Shown here in pieces: positions 10,890 to 23,000 of a stretch of 64,000 nucleotides of DNA. The stretch covers positions 248,001 through 312,000 of the forward strand of contig JACATO010001453.1 of assembly GCA_018389105.1 (NCBI GenBank), written 5' to 3'. How positions within the stretch are numbered: the stretch's first letter is position 1; the number at the start of each line of letters is the position of its first letter. The DNA is from Nautilus pompilius (Eukaryota > Mollusca > Cephalopoda > Nautilida > Nautilidae). A program made the position numbers and the translations under genes. Under the pieces are notes generated by a model. That model searched no databases and was not told the origin of the DNA. It saw nothing but the letters and a program-made list of their open reading frames with translations.

Positions 10890-13275
10890 TAAATGACTTT
10901 ATTTAACAAAATAAGAAAAATGTGTGTTGGTGTGCGAAACAATCTAAGCATCTCAAATTTATCCACCAGATATTTTGATATTGTAGAATACAACTCAGCC
11001 AACGTTACTATCAATAAGGACTTCAACACTAATTTGACATCTTTATATGCAAAAGGTGGTTGCAAAAACATTACAACAGAATTAAATCATATTCCTAATG
11101 CAAGATAATCACTTTTAGCTGGCAATTTTAATGCCAAACACCCTTACTGGGGCAGCACAAAGACAAATCAGTCAGGTACAGGATTACAGGATGGATCAAT
11201 GATCGTGATCCCACTGTCCTCAACAACAAAGAACAACACACCTATCAGAACCATCCCTCTGGACAAACAGACTCAATAGATATCACAATCACTAGCCCAG
11301 ACATGGCGGCCAGACTCAATGAGTGGAGAGTTCTTCATGATTCACATGGCTCCGACCATTTTCCTATAGTAACCTGCATAGAATCTCCAGGAATGAAAAG
11401 AACATTCAAGCACAGCCAAAATGGAACATCAGAAAAGCAGCTGATGTTAGTATCTCAAGTAAACAGCAGCTGAACATTGATGGAAAAGTTGAAGTTGTCA
11501 CAACTTGCATAATCAATGCTGCAGAGGAAAGCTATTCCCTACCAAGACCACATACATATTCTCAAATGCTGTGATGCAATGAAGAGATTGCCAGAGAGCG
11601 CCAAATAAAAAGGAAAGCAAAGACAAAAAGCTGTAGTCAGAAGAATAATCAAACTAACAAAAAGCAGCTCGTGGAAAGATTTTGTCGGCTCAATCAATCG
11701 AAATATCCCTTCATGCATCATCTGGAAAAGAATCAAGGCTATCAATGGTTCAAGTCAACCTATCCAAACAGCTTTGGAGCATGAGGGTAAAATTGTCACA
11801 GATCTTCAAACCAGGCCCACTTATTTGGAGAGCATTATTCTGAAAAATGCAGTATTTTGGATTATTCAATCAGTCCTAAATTATTTTTGGATATAGATAG
11901 CCTCATCAAACAATCTATAGATCTGTTCTGTGATAGAGTGGAAGAGCTCAATCTTGGACTTGCTGAGCTACAACAACTCAGCTACTGGAGCTGATAAGAT
12001 CCACAACCAGATGCTTAAAGATTTACCCATCAATGGGAAAGACATGATACTTTCACTCTTCAATGACATCTGGAAACAGGGAACTTACCCCTCATCATGG
12101 AAGATTAGTAGAATTATTCCTTTGCTAAAACCTAATCAGGATAAGCAAAAATTTAAGTCTTACAGACCAATAGCTCTCACACCCTGTCTAGGCAAGCTAT
12201 TTGAAAGACTCATTAACACCCGCTTGAATTGGAGACTACACAAATATCAAGTCTTCCACCACTCGCAATGTGGATTCCGACCAAAGGCCGGAACTGTTGA
12301 TGCTCTAATGAAAATCACCGAGCAGTGTCACAAAGGTCTGTTCAACAAGGTGTGGTGGGAGGGTCTCATCACTAAGGCAGCAAAAATTGGAATAGCAAGG
12401 AACATGTTAAAATCAATAAGCAGCTTCGTAAATGAAAGATACATTAAAGTTCAAGTATCTGATCAAACCTCAAAGCAATTTCACATAAGTACTGGCACAC
12501 CACAAGGTGCAGTTCTGACTCCAATTTTCAATATCATGATGTATGATGTCCCCTCCATCATTCCAAAGCCCTGCTCTCAAATTATTTATGCTGATGATGG
12601 TACCATCACCATCACTCATAGCAATCTATACTTTGTTGTCACCAAGCTTAATCAGTGCATGGCTTCCATTGACACCTGGGCGAGCAAATGGAAACTCAAA
12701 GTCTCCAGTGTACAATGTTATCAACAAAAGGAGAAAACACCAACCACCTAACCCTAACCCTCACTGACAATATTCAAGTCTCTGTTACACTTCAATGGAT
12801 ACCAAGCCATGTGGGAACCAGTGGAAATGAAAGAATGTATACCCTGGCAAAGTTAGCAACAAAATGTGGACCTGTCATCAAGCCTATGGAATCTATAGCT
12901 TCTCTCAAATGTGCAGTCAATCAGTCAACTCTCAATATTTGGAAAAACCGTAGGCGACATGAGACAAGACGTAGAGCCTACTATTCTCTACAAGAATAGT
13001 CAAACTAAGTAAAATACAGAAACATCAATAGACAGGAACAAGTAATTATATCACAACTGAGATTGCAACACTTTCCTTTCCAGAGCTACCTGTACAGGCT
13101 CCAGATGCAACCTGTCCACTCTGCAAATCCGCAGATGAAACAATAAAACATATTGTGCATCAACACCTTCAAAGAAATTCTTAAGAATAGGAACAATGAA
13201 TGGGCTATCATTACATCACTAGTCAATGAAAGGAAACTAAGGATCTATGCAAGGACTATGTTGTTGGAAGCATGA
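10890..13275 (+). mobile_element. Decayed I-type (RNase H-bearing) non-LTR retrotransposon
   Basis: Order along the plus strand: endonuclease remnants (GNFNAKHPYWGS near 11120-11150), reverse transcriptase (11930-12715), RNase H tail (12775-12870, WIPSHVG..GNE) and a zinc-binding end (CPLCKSADETIKHIV-like, near 13110-13155). Endonuclease plus RT plus RNase H on one element is typical of the I/Nimb group of LINEs. Stops and frameshifts separate the parts. Confidence 0.85.
11930..12751 (+). pseudogene. LINE reverse transcriptase fragment, internally deleted
   Basis: The 273-codon frame shows ATGADKIHNQMLK, then IIPLLKPN with SYRPIALTPCLGKLFERL, FHHSQCGFRP, GTPQGAVLTPIFNIMMYDV and YADDG. These are RT blocks 1-5. 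The block that should lie between EQCHKGLFNK and VWWEGLITKA (the FxDxxxAFDxVW palm motif with the first catalytic aspartate) is missing, so an internal deletion of a few dozen codons has removed it while keeping the frame open. RNase H coding sequence is likewise cut short after KLKVSSVQC. The element cannot encode an active RT from this copy. Confidence 0.85.
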
Positions 13276-13336
13276 TTTACATATGATAATAATCTAACAA
13301 AAAAGTACAAGTCCTAAAGTTATAAAATATTAGAAA

Positions 13337-15095
13337 TTACCAAAATATATCGTCAGTGTGATACTTGTTGTTGTTTATCTTTTGAAAGTTTTCTATATCA
13401 GGTTTCGAGTTGGATGAGGTAAGACTGAGTATGCCATCCAGATGAGAGTCTGTGAGTTGTGCATGCATCTTGTTCTTGGTGAACTTCATTTTTGAAAACA
13501 GTTGCTCACACATGTAGGTACTTCCAAATATGCATGCCATCTTTTTTTGCATGATCTACTAAATTTGGATAAATTCCAACTGCCATTACATACTTTTGGT
13601 AAAAGTCCAATAAGGAAACCCCTTCTGCATGGAATTTTGATTTAATAAGTTCACTGGATTGAAGCTCAATGAGTTCCAGCTGAACTTTTTCAGGAGCACT
13701 GTCCACTTCTATATCAAAAGGTGTAGCAAACAGCTTTAAATCCCCTTTGTATGACCGAGTGTCTGCAGAACGTGAGGAAAACTGAGTTTCTAGTTCACGT
13801 ATAACAGACACATACATCGAAGTGTCAGTGGGTTGATTTTTCTGCAGCAGTGGAAAGTGAGCAATTATAATTTTCAAGCTGGCATTTCCAGAGTCAAAGC
13901 TTCATCTCAAATGCCTTAATGTGCTCGTAAAGTACATTCACTAGCTGACTGCATCCTAGTAGCTGCAAATTTATCTTATTTAAATGTGAAGTAATATCCA
14001 CTAATAATGCAAGATTTGAGAGCCATGCAGGATCACAAAACTGTGATGCATTCATGTTTTTACTCTCCAAAAATATAGCAACCTCCTCATGAAGTTCACA
14101 AACCCGTTCTAACATAGCACCTCGGCTTAGCCAGCAAACTTCACAGAAGTACAGTAAATCATAGCATTGTGCATTTGCTTCCAATAATAGTTGGTGGAAT
14201 TGTCGAAGATTCAGACCTTGAGATAACATGAAATTTACTGTTTTCACGACCAGTCGCATTACTTCTTGCATTCCTGAAGCCTTAGCACACAGTGCCTCCT
14301 GATGAATAATACAGTGCAAATTGATAATTTTGTTTTGAATGCCAGTGTCTTGCACATATTTCTCTAGAAGTGCTACAAAATCTCTATTTTCACCTACCAT
14401 AGCAGGGGCACCATCCGTAGTCACTGAAATTAACTTTAAGAGATTCAAATTCATGTCTTTTATACAGAGTAAAACAGATTCGAGAATGTTTGCTCCAGTA
14501 GTATTTTCCTCGAGCGATACAAGTTGAGCAAATTCTTCCACAATTTCGAATTGTGAGTTGACACCTTACACAAATATTGCAAGCTATGCAGTGTCTTTTA
14601 CATCAGTACTTTCATCTCCAGTGCCACAGAAAAAAATTGGAATCTTCCACAGCAGTCACATAGTGGTTGCTTCACATCAAGGGACATCTCTTCAACTCGT
14701 CACGTTACTGTTCTTGCAGAGAGAGACTGATATTAGAAAATAAATTCTTCTTATCAGGGCATAAAATATCAGCCATGGCCATCAAGCACTCCTTGAGAAA
14801 TTCCCCATCCATGAAAGGCTTCATGTTCTCAGCTATTAATGAACTTACTGCATAACTGGCCCGTGTATTTCTCTGTGATTTGGCACTTTGTTTAGTGGAC
14901 AGTGAACGTTGTGCTTTCACTTAGCTGCCCAGTTAGCCCACTGTGTTGGGTTACATTCTTTGTTGACAGCTATCATATCATGGCAGATCAAGTACACCAC
15001 TGGGTTGATGTTACATTACACCAAGAAATACATTTCCGTCCATTCTTCTTGGAACATTCGACACTCAGTATCTACTTTTTTCTGCCATTTCGTGA
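13337..15095 (-). pseudogene. hAT transposase (ZBED/GTF2IRD2-like), broken
   Basis: Minus-strand pieces in order: a degenerate zinc-finger region near 15095-14900 (VDTEC..FQEEW), then MKPFMDGEFLKECLMAMAD (14840-14760), the RNase H-like core 14541-13894 (SVTTDGAPAMVG, INLHCIIHQEALC, CEVCWLSRGAML, VDITSHLNKINLQL), 13877-13506, and the C-terminal dimerisation end 13552-13337 (IFGSTYMCEQLFSKMK). It is homologous to the 5.3-7.4 kb copy but clearly diverged and from a different subfamily. Frameshifts separate the segments. Confidence 0.85.
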
Positions 15096-15444
15096 TTCAG
15101 CACAGAACAAAACATTTAAAAAATGACAAACACAAAGGTCCTCTGTAGATTCGATCTATAAAAGATTTCCACAAGTTACCGGACGGATGGTCTCTCGCCT
15201 CTGCTCACACGAAGGACTCCTGTACCCCCAACAGCCGAGGGCGGCAAGCTATTTGCACAATACACAACAGTTCAGTAATTAAAATCTAGCAGACACCAGA
15301 CTATGATTCTAAGTCCGATTTATTGGGTTTATGCATCAATGGAGGGTTAATGTCAAGTGCGTGTTTAGCGAGCACTGGGCCCATTAACTTGTACGTTTGA
15401 TCGAAGTACTGGCGGCGGGCCGTAGGTTAGTTACCGACCCCCTG
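13337..15444 (-). mobile_element. Second hAT element, left end lost
   Basis: The right end is GTTACCGACCCCCTG-like, ending at 15444 after a GGCGGCGGGCCG subterminal motif shared with the other hAT copies. No matching left terminus was found near 13.3 kb, where the LINE remnant ends, so the 3' part of the transposon is probably truncated. The transposase runs on the minus strand. Confidence 0.75.
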
Positions 15445-15671
15445 ACTTCCGTCTGCCAACATCTGACAATGAAATACAGGAAAACTTCGTCCTCGGAGGA
15501 AGTTTAAACGCGAGGCGAATGGGAATAGGTCCCCCCCCCCCACCCCGGTCCGGTCATTCGCCATTTTGTATTTTTCCACACCGTCCCTAGTCCAATAAAT
15601 ATGGCGTCGAGGACACGGCAGACTGCATCACTATGGTTACCACCGTCGCCAACCTTTGCTCCGACTGAGCG

Positions 15672-15808
15672 GAGGAGGAGGGACCGCCGGGGTCCCGGTT
15701 TGATGGGGGCCTGGCTCTGGTTCCTGTCGGGTCCCGGTTTGATGGGGGGCCTGGCTCTGGTTCCTGTAGCCGCCGCTGAACAGAGGACCCCGGCGGTCCC
15801 TCCTCCTC
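15672..15808. repeat. 24-bp perfect inverted repeat (GC-rich hairpin)
   Basis: Positions 15672-15695 and 15785-15808 are exact reverse complements, with core GGGACCGCCGGGGTCC. The 89-base loop contains two copies of a roughly 37-bp unit starting GTCCCGGTTTGATGGGG (near 15692 and 15730). Confidence 0.85.
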
Positions 15809-16209
15809 ACCGCGCAGTTAGCAACTGTAAAGTATCGAAAACAACGACAGCACCCGATTAAGATTTACATGTAGAGTCTGGACAGACTGGGGCAGGTGGA
15901 GGAGTAGCGTTTGGCGATAGATTTTAAATAGGTCAGTCTCAAGCTCATCGTCCTGTCGTCCATTGCTGCCGTGAGGAGTGATCGCCCCCTGGTGACGGAG
16001 AGAGAGCCTCCTTCTGAGGAGTTAGGGTTAGGGGAGAGAGAGAGATAGGTCTGAGAGAGAGAGTATGACGGAGAGAGAGCCTCCTGATGAGGGAGAGACC
16101 CAGAGAGAGAGATAGGTCGAAGAGAGAGCCTCCTGATATCGGAGAGGAGAGAGAGAGAGAGCCTGATGGAGAGGAGGCTATGACGGAGAGAGAGTGAGAG
16201 CCCCCTGAT

Positions 16210-16344
16210 GACGGAGAGAGGCAGGCCGGACAGACCCAGAGAGAGAGAGAGTATGACGGAGAGAGGCAGGCCGGACAGACCCAGAGAGAGAGAGAGTATG
16301 ACGGAGAGAGGCAGGCCGGACAGACCCAGAGAGATAGATAGGTC
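16210..16344. repeat. Three copies of a 45-bp tandem repeat
   Basis: ACGGAGAGAGGCAGGCCGGA recurs at 16211, 16256 and 16301, a 45-bp period, inside a GAGAG-rich tract. The period is a multiple of three, which explains the long spurious open frames on both strands. Confidence 0.9.
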
Positions 16345-16647
16345 GAAGAGAGAGCCTCCTGATACGGAGAGGAGGAGAGAGCAGCTGCCCCACACGACGC
16401 CGTGAAGTGACGTCCTTTACGAAACGCTGACAGGTTGGACCGGAGTTTGTCAAGGTGAACGAACCAATGCAAGTAGATTTTTGTCATTTTTTAATGGAAA
16501 GGATTTTCTAAAACCTGCATCTTCGTTGCGAACTTCAGTGGATCCGCATCTAATCTCAGTGGCCGGTCGCAAAATCTGGCTACGAGTCAAGAGCTCCTGA
16601 CCAACGCTGATCCACCATTTTTTATTATATGTGGTGCATGTGAAAGT

Positions 16648-18604
16648 TCATGTATGCGTGTGTGTCTCCGAGGAGGCCTTTACTCACCGGTGTCCCTCAT
16701 TTCGGCCCCCCCCAACCCCTCATGTATGCGTGTGTATCTCCGAGGAGGCCTTTACTCACCGGTGTCGCTCATTTCGGCCCCCCCCCCCAACCCCTCATGT
16801 ATGCGTGTGTGTCTCCGAGGAGGCCTTTACTCACCGGTGTCCCTCATTTCGGCCCCCCCCAACCCCTCATGTATGCGTGTGTATCTCCGAGGAGGCCTTT
16901 ACTCACCGGTGTCCCTCATTTCGGCCCCCCCCCCCAACCCCTCATGTATGCGTGTGTGTCTCCGAGGAGGCCTTTACTCACCGGTGTCGCTCATTTCGGC
17001 CCCCCAACCCCTCTTGTATGCGTGTGTATCTCCGAGGAGGCCTTTACTCACCGGTGTCCCTCATTTCGGCCCCCCCCAACCCCTCATGTATGCGTGTGTA
17101 TCTCCGAGGAGGCCTTTACTCACCGGTGTCCCTCATTTCGGCCCTCCCCCCAACCCCTCATGTATGCGTGTGTATCTCCGAGGAGGCCTTTACTCACCGG
17201 TGTCCCTCATTTCGCCCCCCCCCAACCCCTCTTGTATGCGTGTGTATCTCCGAGGAGGCCTTTACTCACCGGTGTCCCTCATTTCGGCCCCCCCAACCCC
17301 TCATGTATGCGTGTGTGTCTCCGAGTAGGCCTTTACTCACCGGTGTCCCTCATTTCGCCCCCCCCCAACCCCTCTTGTATGCGTGTGTATCTCCGAGGAG
17401 GCCTTTACTCACCGGTGTCCCTCATTTCGGCCCCCCCCAACCCCTCTTGTATGCGTGTGTATCTCCGAGGAGGCCTTTACTCACCGGTGTCCCTCATTTC
17501 GGCCCTCCCCCCAACCCCTCATGTATGCGTGTGTGTCTCCGAGTAGGCCTTTACTCACCGGTGTCCCTCATTTCGGCCCCCCCCAACCCCTCATGTATGC
17601 GTGTATGTCTCCGAGGAGGCCTTTACTCACCGGTGTCCCTCATTTCGGCCCCCCCAACCCCTCATGTATGCGTGTGTATCTCCGAGGAGGCCTTTACTCA
17701 CCGGTGTCCCTCATTTCGGCTTTCCCCCCAACCCCTCATGTATGCGTGTGTATCTCCGAGGAGGCCTTTACTCACCGGTGTCCCTCATTTCGGCCTTCCC
17801 CCCAACCCCTCATGTATGCGTGTGTGTCTCCGAGGAGGCCTTTACTCACCGGTGTCCCTCATTTCGGCCCTCCCCCAACCCCTCATGTATGCGTGTGTAT
17901 CTCCGAGGAGGCCTTTACTCACCGGTGTCCCTCATTTCGGCCTTCCCCCCAACCCCTCATGTATGCGTGTGTATCTCCGAGGAGGCCTTTACTCACCGGT
18001 GTCCCTCATTTCGGCCTTCCCCCAACTCCTCTTGTATGCGTGTGTGTCTCCGAGGAGGCCTTTACTCACCGGTGTCCCTCATTTCGGCCCCCCCAAACCC
18101 TCATGTATGCGTGTGTATCTCCGAGGAGGCCTTTACTCACCGGTGTCCCTCATTTCGGCCCTCCCCCAACCCCTCATGTATGCGTGTGTATCTCCGAGGA
18201 GGCCTTTACTCACCGGTGTCCCTCATTTCGGCCTTCCCCCAACTCCTCTTGTATGCGTGTGTATCTCCGAGGAGGCCTTTACTCACCGGTGTCCCTCATT
18301 TCGGCCCTCCCCCAACCCCTCATGTATGCGTGTGTATCTCCGAGGAGGCCTATACTCACCGGTGTCCCTCATTTCGGCCCCCCCCAACCCCTCATGTATG
18401 CGTGTGTATCTCCGAGGAGGCCTTTACTCACCGGTGTCCCTCATTTCGGCCCCCCCCAACCCCTCATGTATGCGTGTGTATCTCCGAGGAGGCCTTTACT
18501 CACCGGTGTCCCTCATTTCGGCCCCCCCAAACCCTCATGTATGCGTGTGTATCTCCGAGGAGGCCTTTACTCACCGGTGTCCCTCATTTCGCCCCCCCAA
18601 ACCC
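16648..18604. repeat. Minisatellite, about 27 copies of a ~72-bp unit
   Basis: Each unit starts C(A/T)TGTATGCGTGTGT, continues CTCCGAGGAGGCCTTTACTC and a TTTCGGCC segment, and ends with a C-run of variable length plus AACCCCT. Counting the TGTATGCG landmark gives 27 copies. Units differ mainly in C-run length (about 4 to 9), C-to-T changes in that run (CTTCCCCCC variants) and single changes such as GTGTATC/GTGTGTC. Long open frames across it are a by-product of repetition and shift frame with the C-run. Confidence 0.97.
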
Positions 18605-18725
18605 TGACTAGAAAATCGTCTGCTTATCCACATTCTGTTCTGATTCATTTTAAAGTTTGAAATTCCTCAAATACAAAAAAAAAAAAAAACTGTGTAAAAT
18701 CTGATTGTTTTTCGATGGGGTAGAT

Positions 18726-19849
18726 CAGGGGTCGGCGGACACCGGGGGCCAGATTATGGGCCAAAGATCACCTCGCGGGCTGGAGTAAAAACAAGGACAC
18801 TTATAAATGCACAAACATATTTATTGCTTTACTACTGCGTATCAGCCTCCTTAACACAATGAGAAACATGATGGCGCTTTCGCCGTGAACACAGAGATGA
18901 AATATCCGGTGAAATGCTATAAGATTTCAAAGCAAGGATATCATTGAGGTGACTATCAGTCAACTGTGCACGAAGGAGGTTCTTGGCGAGCTTCATTTGA
19001 GAAAACAATTGTTCACAACTATAAGTCGACCCAAACACCGACATGATGACACGATTCCAGGAAAGTGACCACTGGGAAACATAACATCCCTGAAGAAAGC
19101 GGTGGGAGGCAATGAAGAGAAGCGAGAACTAAGCTGGTCGTCACTCGGCAGCTCAATAAGCTCCATTTGGAGATCAGTAGGGGCATCATCCACAACAATG
19201 TCAAAGGGCAACGAAAAGAACTTCATCTTGCCAGCTCGCCTGCGATAAATATGAAGCACTTTGTTATTCACCTGCGCTGGCATCGATCTTGACGAAATTG
19301 AATGGTCGATGTCGGTGAACTGCGCGCTCTTTACCGTGTGTCCAGGGGCGTAGCTATCGTTTGTGCCGCCCCCGGGGGGCGGTCGTAGAATTTCAAAACC
19401 TCCAAAAAATTCATTTTTTATTTATTTATTTATTGAAAAAAAAAGTGCTATTAGAAAATAAAAATGATCAAATATATAATGAGAAAATATTGATGTTCAA
19501 TTCAAAACTAATCAGAAGTGACTCCTTCAAGTGAGCAAATTTTGGAAAAACTTTCTTCCTTTCAAAAAACCACCATTAAAAATTGAACGAAAAATTCAGG
19601 AAAAAATAATATCTGGAAAAATAGAACGAAAAAATACATTATGTATGTAACACACTGTCCTGAACTGAATTTGACAACCAAAAAACGCCGACCCACTGCC
19701 ACCTTCAGAGTTTCCTCTAGCATTTGTGTGGTTGCTTAACTATTTTTAGAAATGACTAATGACAACCTTTTTTTAGAAAAGTTTGTCTTCGGGCCGGGTT
19801 CTATATTAATATGAGTAAAGGCTCGTGGGCCGCCGATTGCCGACCCCTG
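18726..19849 (-). mobile_element. Third hAT element, 5'-depleted, with TIRs and near-perfect TSD
   Basis: The ends are CAGGGGTCGGC (18726) and its complement GCCGACCCCTG ending at 19849. The flanks are GGGTAGAT (18718-18725) and GGGTAGAC (19850-19857), an 8-bp target duplication with one change. The interior keeps only the C-terminal part of a minus-strand transposase. The rest is AT-rich or foreign sequence. Confidence 0.88.
18832..19290 (-). pseudogene. hAT transposase C-terminal remnant
   Basis: Minus-strand pieces 19283-18993 (SLPFDIVVDDAP, LQMELIELPSDDQL) and 19044-18832 (VFGSTYSCEQLFSQMKLAKN, AQLTDSHLNDILAL) match the end of ZBED/GTF2IRD2-type hAT proteins. The N-terminal zinc finger and catalytic core are absent. 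Confidence 0.85.
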
Positions 19850-19985
19850 GGGTAGACAACTGTAGAAAGCGAGTAGAGGATAGTCTCGTTTGGTGTCTGT
19901 GTTCTTCCAAGTCTGCTCTTTGATTGATGCCTCCTACTGTGAAATCTTTCTAACCCCTGATTAAAGTTTTTTTTCTTTTTTCCAG

Positions 19986-20065
19986 CAGCTTATTAATGAA
20001 CAATTTCACCAGTAAAGGGAAGGTAGTTTGCCAGGAGGGAGTAAATCCCAGTCAGGGAATGGAAG
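19986..20065 (+). CDS. Unrecognised gene, motif exon 1 (KGKVVCQEG)
   Basis: The exon follows TTTTTTCCAG (a NAGNAG acceptor) and ends before GTAACT. It reads SLLMNNFTSKGKVVCQEG and then a linker, and ends with one base that makes Asp with the next exon. It is paralogous to the following exon. Confidence 0.5.
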
Positions 20066-23000
20066 GTAACTTTTTAATACAATGTATCTTAATTATTTCA
20101 GAAATTAACACAAAAAAGCCCAAATTTAAGAAAAAAAAATTAAGGTATTCCAATAAATGTGGATCCATGATTTTGTCCCTTCTCTAATTATTCCTGAGAC
20201 CAGTTCCTATTAGCAACAAGATGCTGCTGCTTTTGGAAATGTCCATTTCTCTTAAAAACAATAGATAATTTCTTCGTTCACAGGATTAAAGTTTCCAATT
20301 TTGGCTTGTTACAGGACTAAAATGTTGAGACTTTATACTGTGTCACTGATGATTTTGATAGCTTGTGCGGTTTAAACCTGATGTCAATTGACAGTTTAAC
20401 CTGCAATCGTATATTGTACTTGTTTGTTATAATTTTGATTTAGGTTAGTATCCGAGTTATAAATGTGCATGATCTCAGATTTCTTAATTATGCTCAACAA
20501 GCCACCACCTCTGTGCTTTAATATATGGTTGACTGAGCTATGAATCTGAATTTTGGAGGACTACTGATGATGAAGGTACTCTTGATTTTGAATTATTCAA
20601 ATTCATGGTATTGGTGGTGTGGCTTCTTCTGTGTTGGTATAGTATCAACATTTGAAATTTTTGAATCTGTCAACTTGATAAGATTTCATCTGACCAAAGT
20701 AAAAACCTGTTGTTCACATGGTGCTGTAGGTCACACAACTGTCACATTTAAGAAAGCTCAGGGAACTTGACATAACAGACAATTTGACATAAATTGCCAA
20801 AAAAACCATATGAATTCTTTTTTTCTTTTTCAGATCCACAGATAACAGTAAAAGGAAATGTTGTCTGCCAAGAAACAGGTGATTTAGATGAATTTCATTC
20901 ACTCAGCTGAAAACTAACGGATTGCTTTCCTGTATAAAATTTTGATTATTCAGAAGACTTAAATGTTTTTCAAGTGTTTTAATTAGATGCATATTTTTCT
21001 CCACAATATTCATACATCAAGGAAACTTGTAATTATTAAGCCAATCATTTTATCTCATTAAATCTTTCCCACTTATTAATGAACTAATTGTCTGAGTGAA
21101 TTTGAGGGGACAGCATTTATTTCATACCAGAAATGATGTCCATTGGGATTTCAGGTAGGAATTTCTCTTCAATTATTTCCTGTTTACGTTGTATGTATAT
21201 CCTTTTTCCAACCACTCCATCTTCGTCCTTGGTAGTGGCTAGTCAGATACCAATCTCTTAGAAAATTGTAAGCTTTTTTTTTGCTTTCATACATATTTTT
21301 CTTTTCATTACAGAACCTCAAACACGAGCAGAAAATTATCTTAGAACTCTTATGGCACAGAGTGACTATAAGTTCATTGCAGTGGAGGAAACAGCTACCT
21401 GGGCCCTATATAACTACATGACACGTGTAGGTATTACTTAATAGGGGAAATATATTGTAAGGTGACTGAGAATACTGCCCTTCTGAAAATCAGTAGGTGG
21501 CAGTTTGGTGGATAAGTAACTTTTGATAAAATGGATACCAAGTGATAGTCTGAATGTTGTAAAGTGTCATATGGGGATGCCCTAAGGTTTGAATCCTGTA
21601 TTAATTTTGATTCATTTTTAAATGAAAAAAAAAATAAACTACCGATACTAAATGTGCAAGAGATGTTTTTAAATGTTTACATCTAGTACAAGATTACTCT
21701 GATCATTGTAGTTAAAAAATGTTAGTATTCTAAATATAGATACTTATTAAAAGTAGATTAGCTGTGTAATTAGTTAAATTATATCACATGAGAAACCAAA
21801 GGTAGAGAGATTTCCAGCAAACAAACAGACCAAAATGACCACACATTTCTGATGCTGTCCATGAAGAGACAGTCATCAGGATTAATGAGACAAACTGCAT
21901 GTGAAAGAAGATACTATCCATTTAACTGACCAAAAGTCCAGATTTTGTCACTTAGGTAGTTACAACATTCTGGTGTCAAATTACAACAATAAATTGTAAC
22001 ATTTGTAGTCATGCCTGTTTTAACAGCAGGGAAGTCCTCAACTGAAATTTTTGGTATGGATGTGTGATATTTAATGATTATGATAAAGGAGCAGATCTAG
22101 TATATAACATCATCTATAGGAATAATTGAGATTCATGATGCTTAAACTAAGCAACAACTCTGTCAACAATATTATTCAAACATGATGTGTTTTAGGCCAT
22201 CAGGAAAGCCAGGCTCTTTATTCATTGAAATACTGGGATGAATATTAAACTTTTCCCAAGCGCTCTGCTCTTAGTGTCAACCTTAGACTTTATTTTGGGT
22301 GCTTGGCAGATAGGGGATTTTATTGACTAAAATACTGGGATGAATTTAACATTACCAAGTGATCAGCTGCTAGTGTCAGACTTCATTTGGGGTGACAAAC
22401 AGGTTGACATTTCTATTGACTGAAATACTGGAATGAATTCATCATTACTGAGTACTTAGAATCGCACACACAGACTTCCTTTAGGATGAAAGAGAGGTTG
22501 GCCATTTTATTGACTGAAACACTGGGATAAATTAATCTTTCTTAGTCTGTCAGCAAGAGGCAAAATTCTCATGGCACTTTTTTTGAAAGCCCAATATTTC
22601 TAGTTTAAAAAAAATATGAGCATTCTATGAATACAAGCACTTACTTTGCATTTTTATACAAGGACAATGTCCTATAACTAATACACCAGTCTTGATTTTG
22701 ATATCATTTTACTGCAGAGTCAATGTCTGATGTAGAGTAGGGCCGCATCAAGGAAATAGTGGGCCTGGGGCAAACAGATATTTTGGCCCCCGATGTGTAC
22801 TGTGTTAATTTCATATTTAAAATTTATAAAAATCTAACTTACAATATTATTTTCTTTTAAATTATTGATTGATTAAAACAAGATTAAAACAATAAAAATA
22901 TACCGTTATTTGATAAATTAAAATAAATAATATTATATTATTCGGGCCCTCCCAATCGTGGGCCCTGGGCAAGTGCCCCGTTTGCCCTATGGTTGAAGCG

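Larger units (their letters stand above)
15445..16640. other. GC-rich stretch with hairpin and GA-rich repeats
   Basis: CpG content rises from about 15.47 to 15.86 kb, unlike the flanking AT-rich DNA. An 86-codon open frame at 15601-15861 (+) starts MASRTRQTASLW but contains a tandem repeat and a hairpin and is not recognised. 15990-16390 is a GAGAG-rich simple repeat. It could be a CpG-island promoter for the plus-strand gene at 20 kb; no donor site or phase-matched exon was established. Confidence 0.35.

Noticed and set aside
15865..16487. Ser/Leu-rich minus-strand frames over 15.9-16.5 kb
   Set aside because: They translate the GAGAG-rich simple repeat and its 45-bp tandem units.
16631..18660. 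Very long plus-strand open frames (up to 658 codons) of HVCVCISEEAFTHRC-type repeats
   Set aside because: They are translations of the 72-bp minisatellite in three frames that switch at C-run length changes. No splice sites, start context or conservation supports a protein.
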